Source: Haliclystus octoradiatus | Taxonomy: Eukaryota > Cnidaria > Staurozoa > Stauromedusae > Haliclystidae | Length of the DNA: 64,000 bases | Reading direction: 5' to 3' | Assembly: GCA_916610825.1 (NCBI GenBank) | Contig: OU744448.1 | Location: 25,470,174-25,534,173 of the forward strand | Shown: positions 63,364 through 64,000 of the stretch, piece after piece | Position numbering within the stretch: position 1 is the first letter of the stretch | Layout: every line of letters begins with the position of its first letter | Program-made: the position numbers and the translations under genes | Notes under the pieces: generated by a model | The model's database searches: none | Seen by the model: the letters and a program-made list of their open reading frames with translations, nothing else | Told to the model about the DNA's origin: nothing

Positions 63364-64000
63364 TTAAATTGTTGCAGTTGGAGGAATATCTAATGTTGAG
63401 TCAATACGTAAAAACCTTCGATTTCTGACCCACATTCGACCACTTGGCATTTGTAGACGATATTTATATATGTGGTAGTGTTTCAATAATTGTTCCCACA
63501 TGCGTCCATAGTTTAGAAGATGAGTCCTGTATTCGGACCTTGTTGCCAATAGCCAATGTTGGTAGATCCTTTGCATGGTTATTATATTTAGATATAACGA
63601 TGTCCATTTGCTTATTGTGGGCGTCAACTGAGGTTGCAAGGGCCTGCCTTTGAGGAGCGAATGCAGACTTATGAGCGGGAATAAGTGAACGTAATGGGAA
63701 ACCATACAAGATTTCAGCAGGAGAATAACCATCAAATTTAGGAGTGTTACGCCACTCTAACAGGCCGGCATAATAATGATCTTCATTAAATTTGGCATTC
63801 TCAAAGGATTTTATTATTAAACACTTCATAGCTTTTACCCCTGCCTCAGCGTGACCATTACTTTGAGGATAATGAGGTGACGACTGATCGTAGGTAACAT
63901 TCGAGTCTTTCAAAATTTAGTAAATTCATGCGAACTATACTAAGGTCCGTTGTCTGACCGCAAACCCACAGGTATACCAGTGTCAGAAAATATCTTTTTA
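63364..64000 (-). pseudogene. Gypsy integrase C-terminal half (runs off the right edge)
   Basis: From the right edge inwards: GIPVGLRSDNGP (second catalytic Asp region) with an in-frame TAG and a frameshift, then SSPHYPQSNGHAEAGVKAMK (catalytic Glu region) in the open frame 63464-63913, WRNTPKFDGYSPAEILYG, and VRIQDSSSKLWTHVG. A frameshift near 63470 leads to GRMWVRNRRFLR and the stop at 63364. It is better preserved than the gypsy copy at 21-24 kb and belongs to a different lineage. The RT and gag would lie beyond 64000. Confidence 0.8.

Overview
This is an AT-rich (roughly two thirds A+T by eye) stretch of an animal nuclear genome, with no bacterial-style gene packing. All host genes I can support lie on the minus strand and are split into short exons by long introns. 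The mix of CAP proteins ending in a ShKT domain, an L2/CR1-type LINE, Ty3/gypsy elements, a Penelope-like element with hammerhead ribozymes and a Crypton-type recombinase relic suggests a marine invertebrate. A cnidarian or tunicate would fit, but I cannot name the species. Layout: (1) 1-16.4 kb is one secreted-protein gene read right to left. A signal-peptide exon (16155-16356) is followed by at least nine tiny exons, all in phase 1-1 and 33-60 nt where complete, encoding first Trp-rich (SHxWxxWRPS-like) and then Pro-rich repeats. It runs off the left edge and resembles the micro-exon-gene architecture known from schistosomes. Its introns hold a dense cluster of Penelope-like fragments and hammerhead ribozymes (60-2890), another ribozyme foldback (13.4 kb), a frameshifted Crypton/DUF3504 relic (7-8 kb) and several foldback MITE-like repeats. 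(2) 16.9-31 kb is a transposon block: a nearly intact L2/CR1-type LINE with its ATT tail, a decayed gypsy element with both short LTRs and a polypurine tract, and two decayed LINE pieces in opposite orientations. (3) 31.5-59.2 kb is a tandem array of three CAP-ShKT genes, called A, B and C here. They share the same exon phases and nearly the same exon lengths. Each encodes a signal peptide, a CAP domain with the His/Glu/Glu/His set and a six-cysteine ShKT tail. Large introns contain a 3.05-kb direct tandem duplication carrying a tRNA-like sequence (38.7-44.8 kb) and an about 1.1-kb perfect ATT array (51.5-52.6 kb). (4) 59.2-64 kb is non-coding apart from the 3' end of a second gypsy element, whose integrase runs off the right edge. 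The host genes all appear to encode secreted proteins. CAP-ShKT proteins are known as secreted, venom-allergen-like or defence-associated proteins in many invertebrates; their role here is inferred from family only. Exon boundaries were worked out by hand from splice sites and reading frame, with no transcript evidence.
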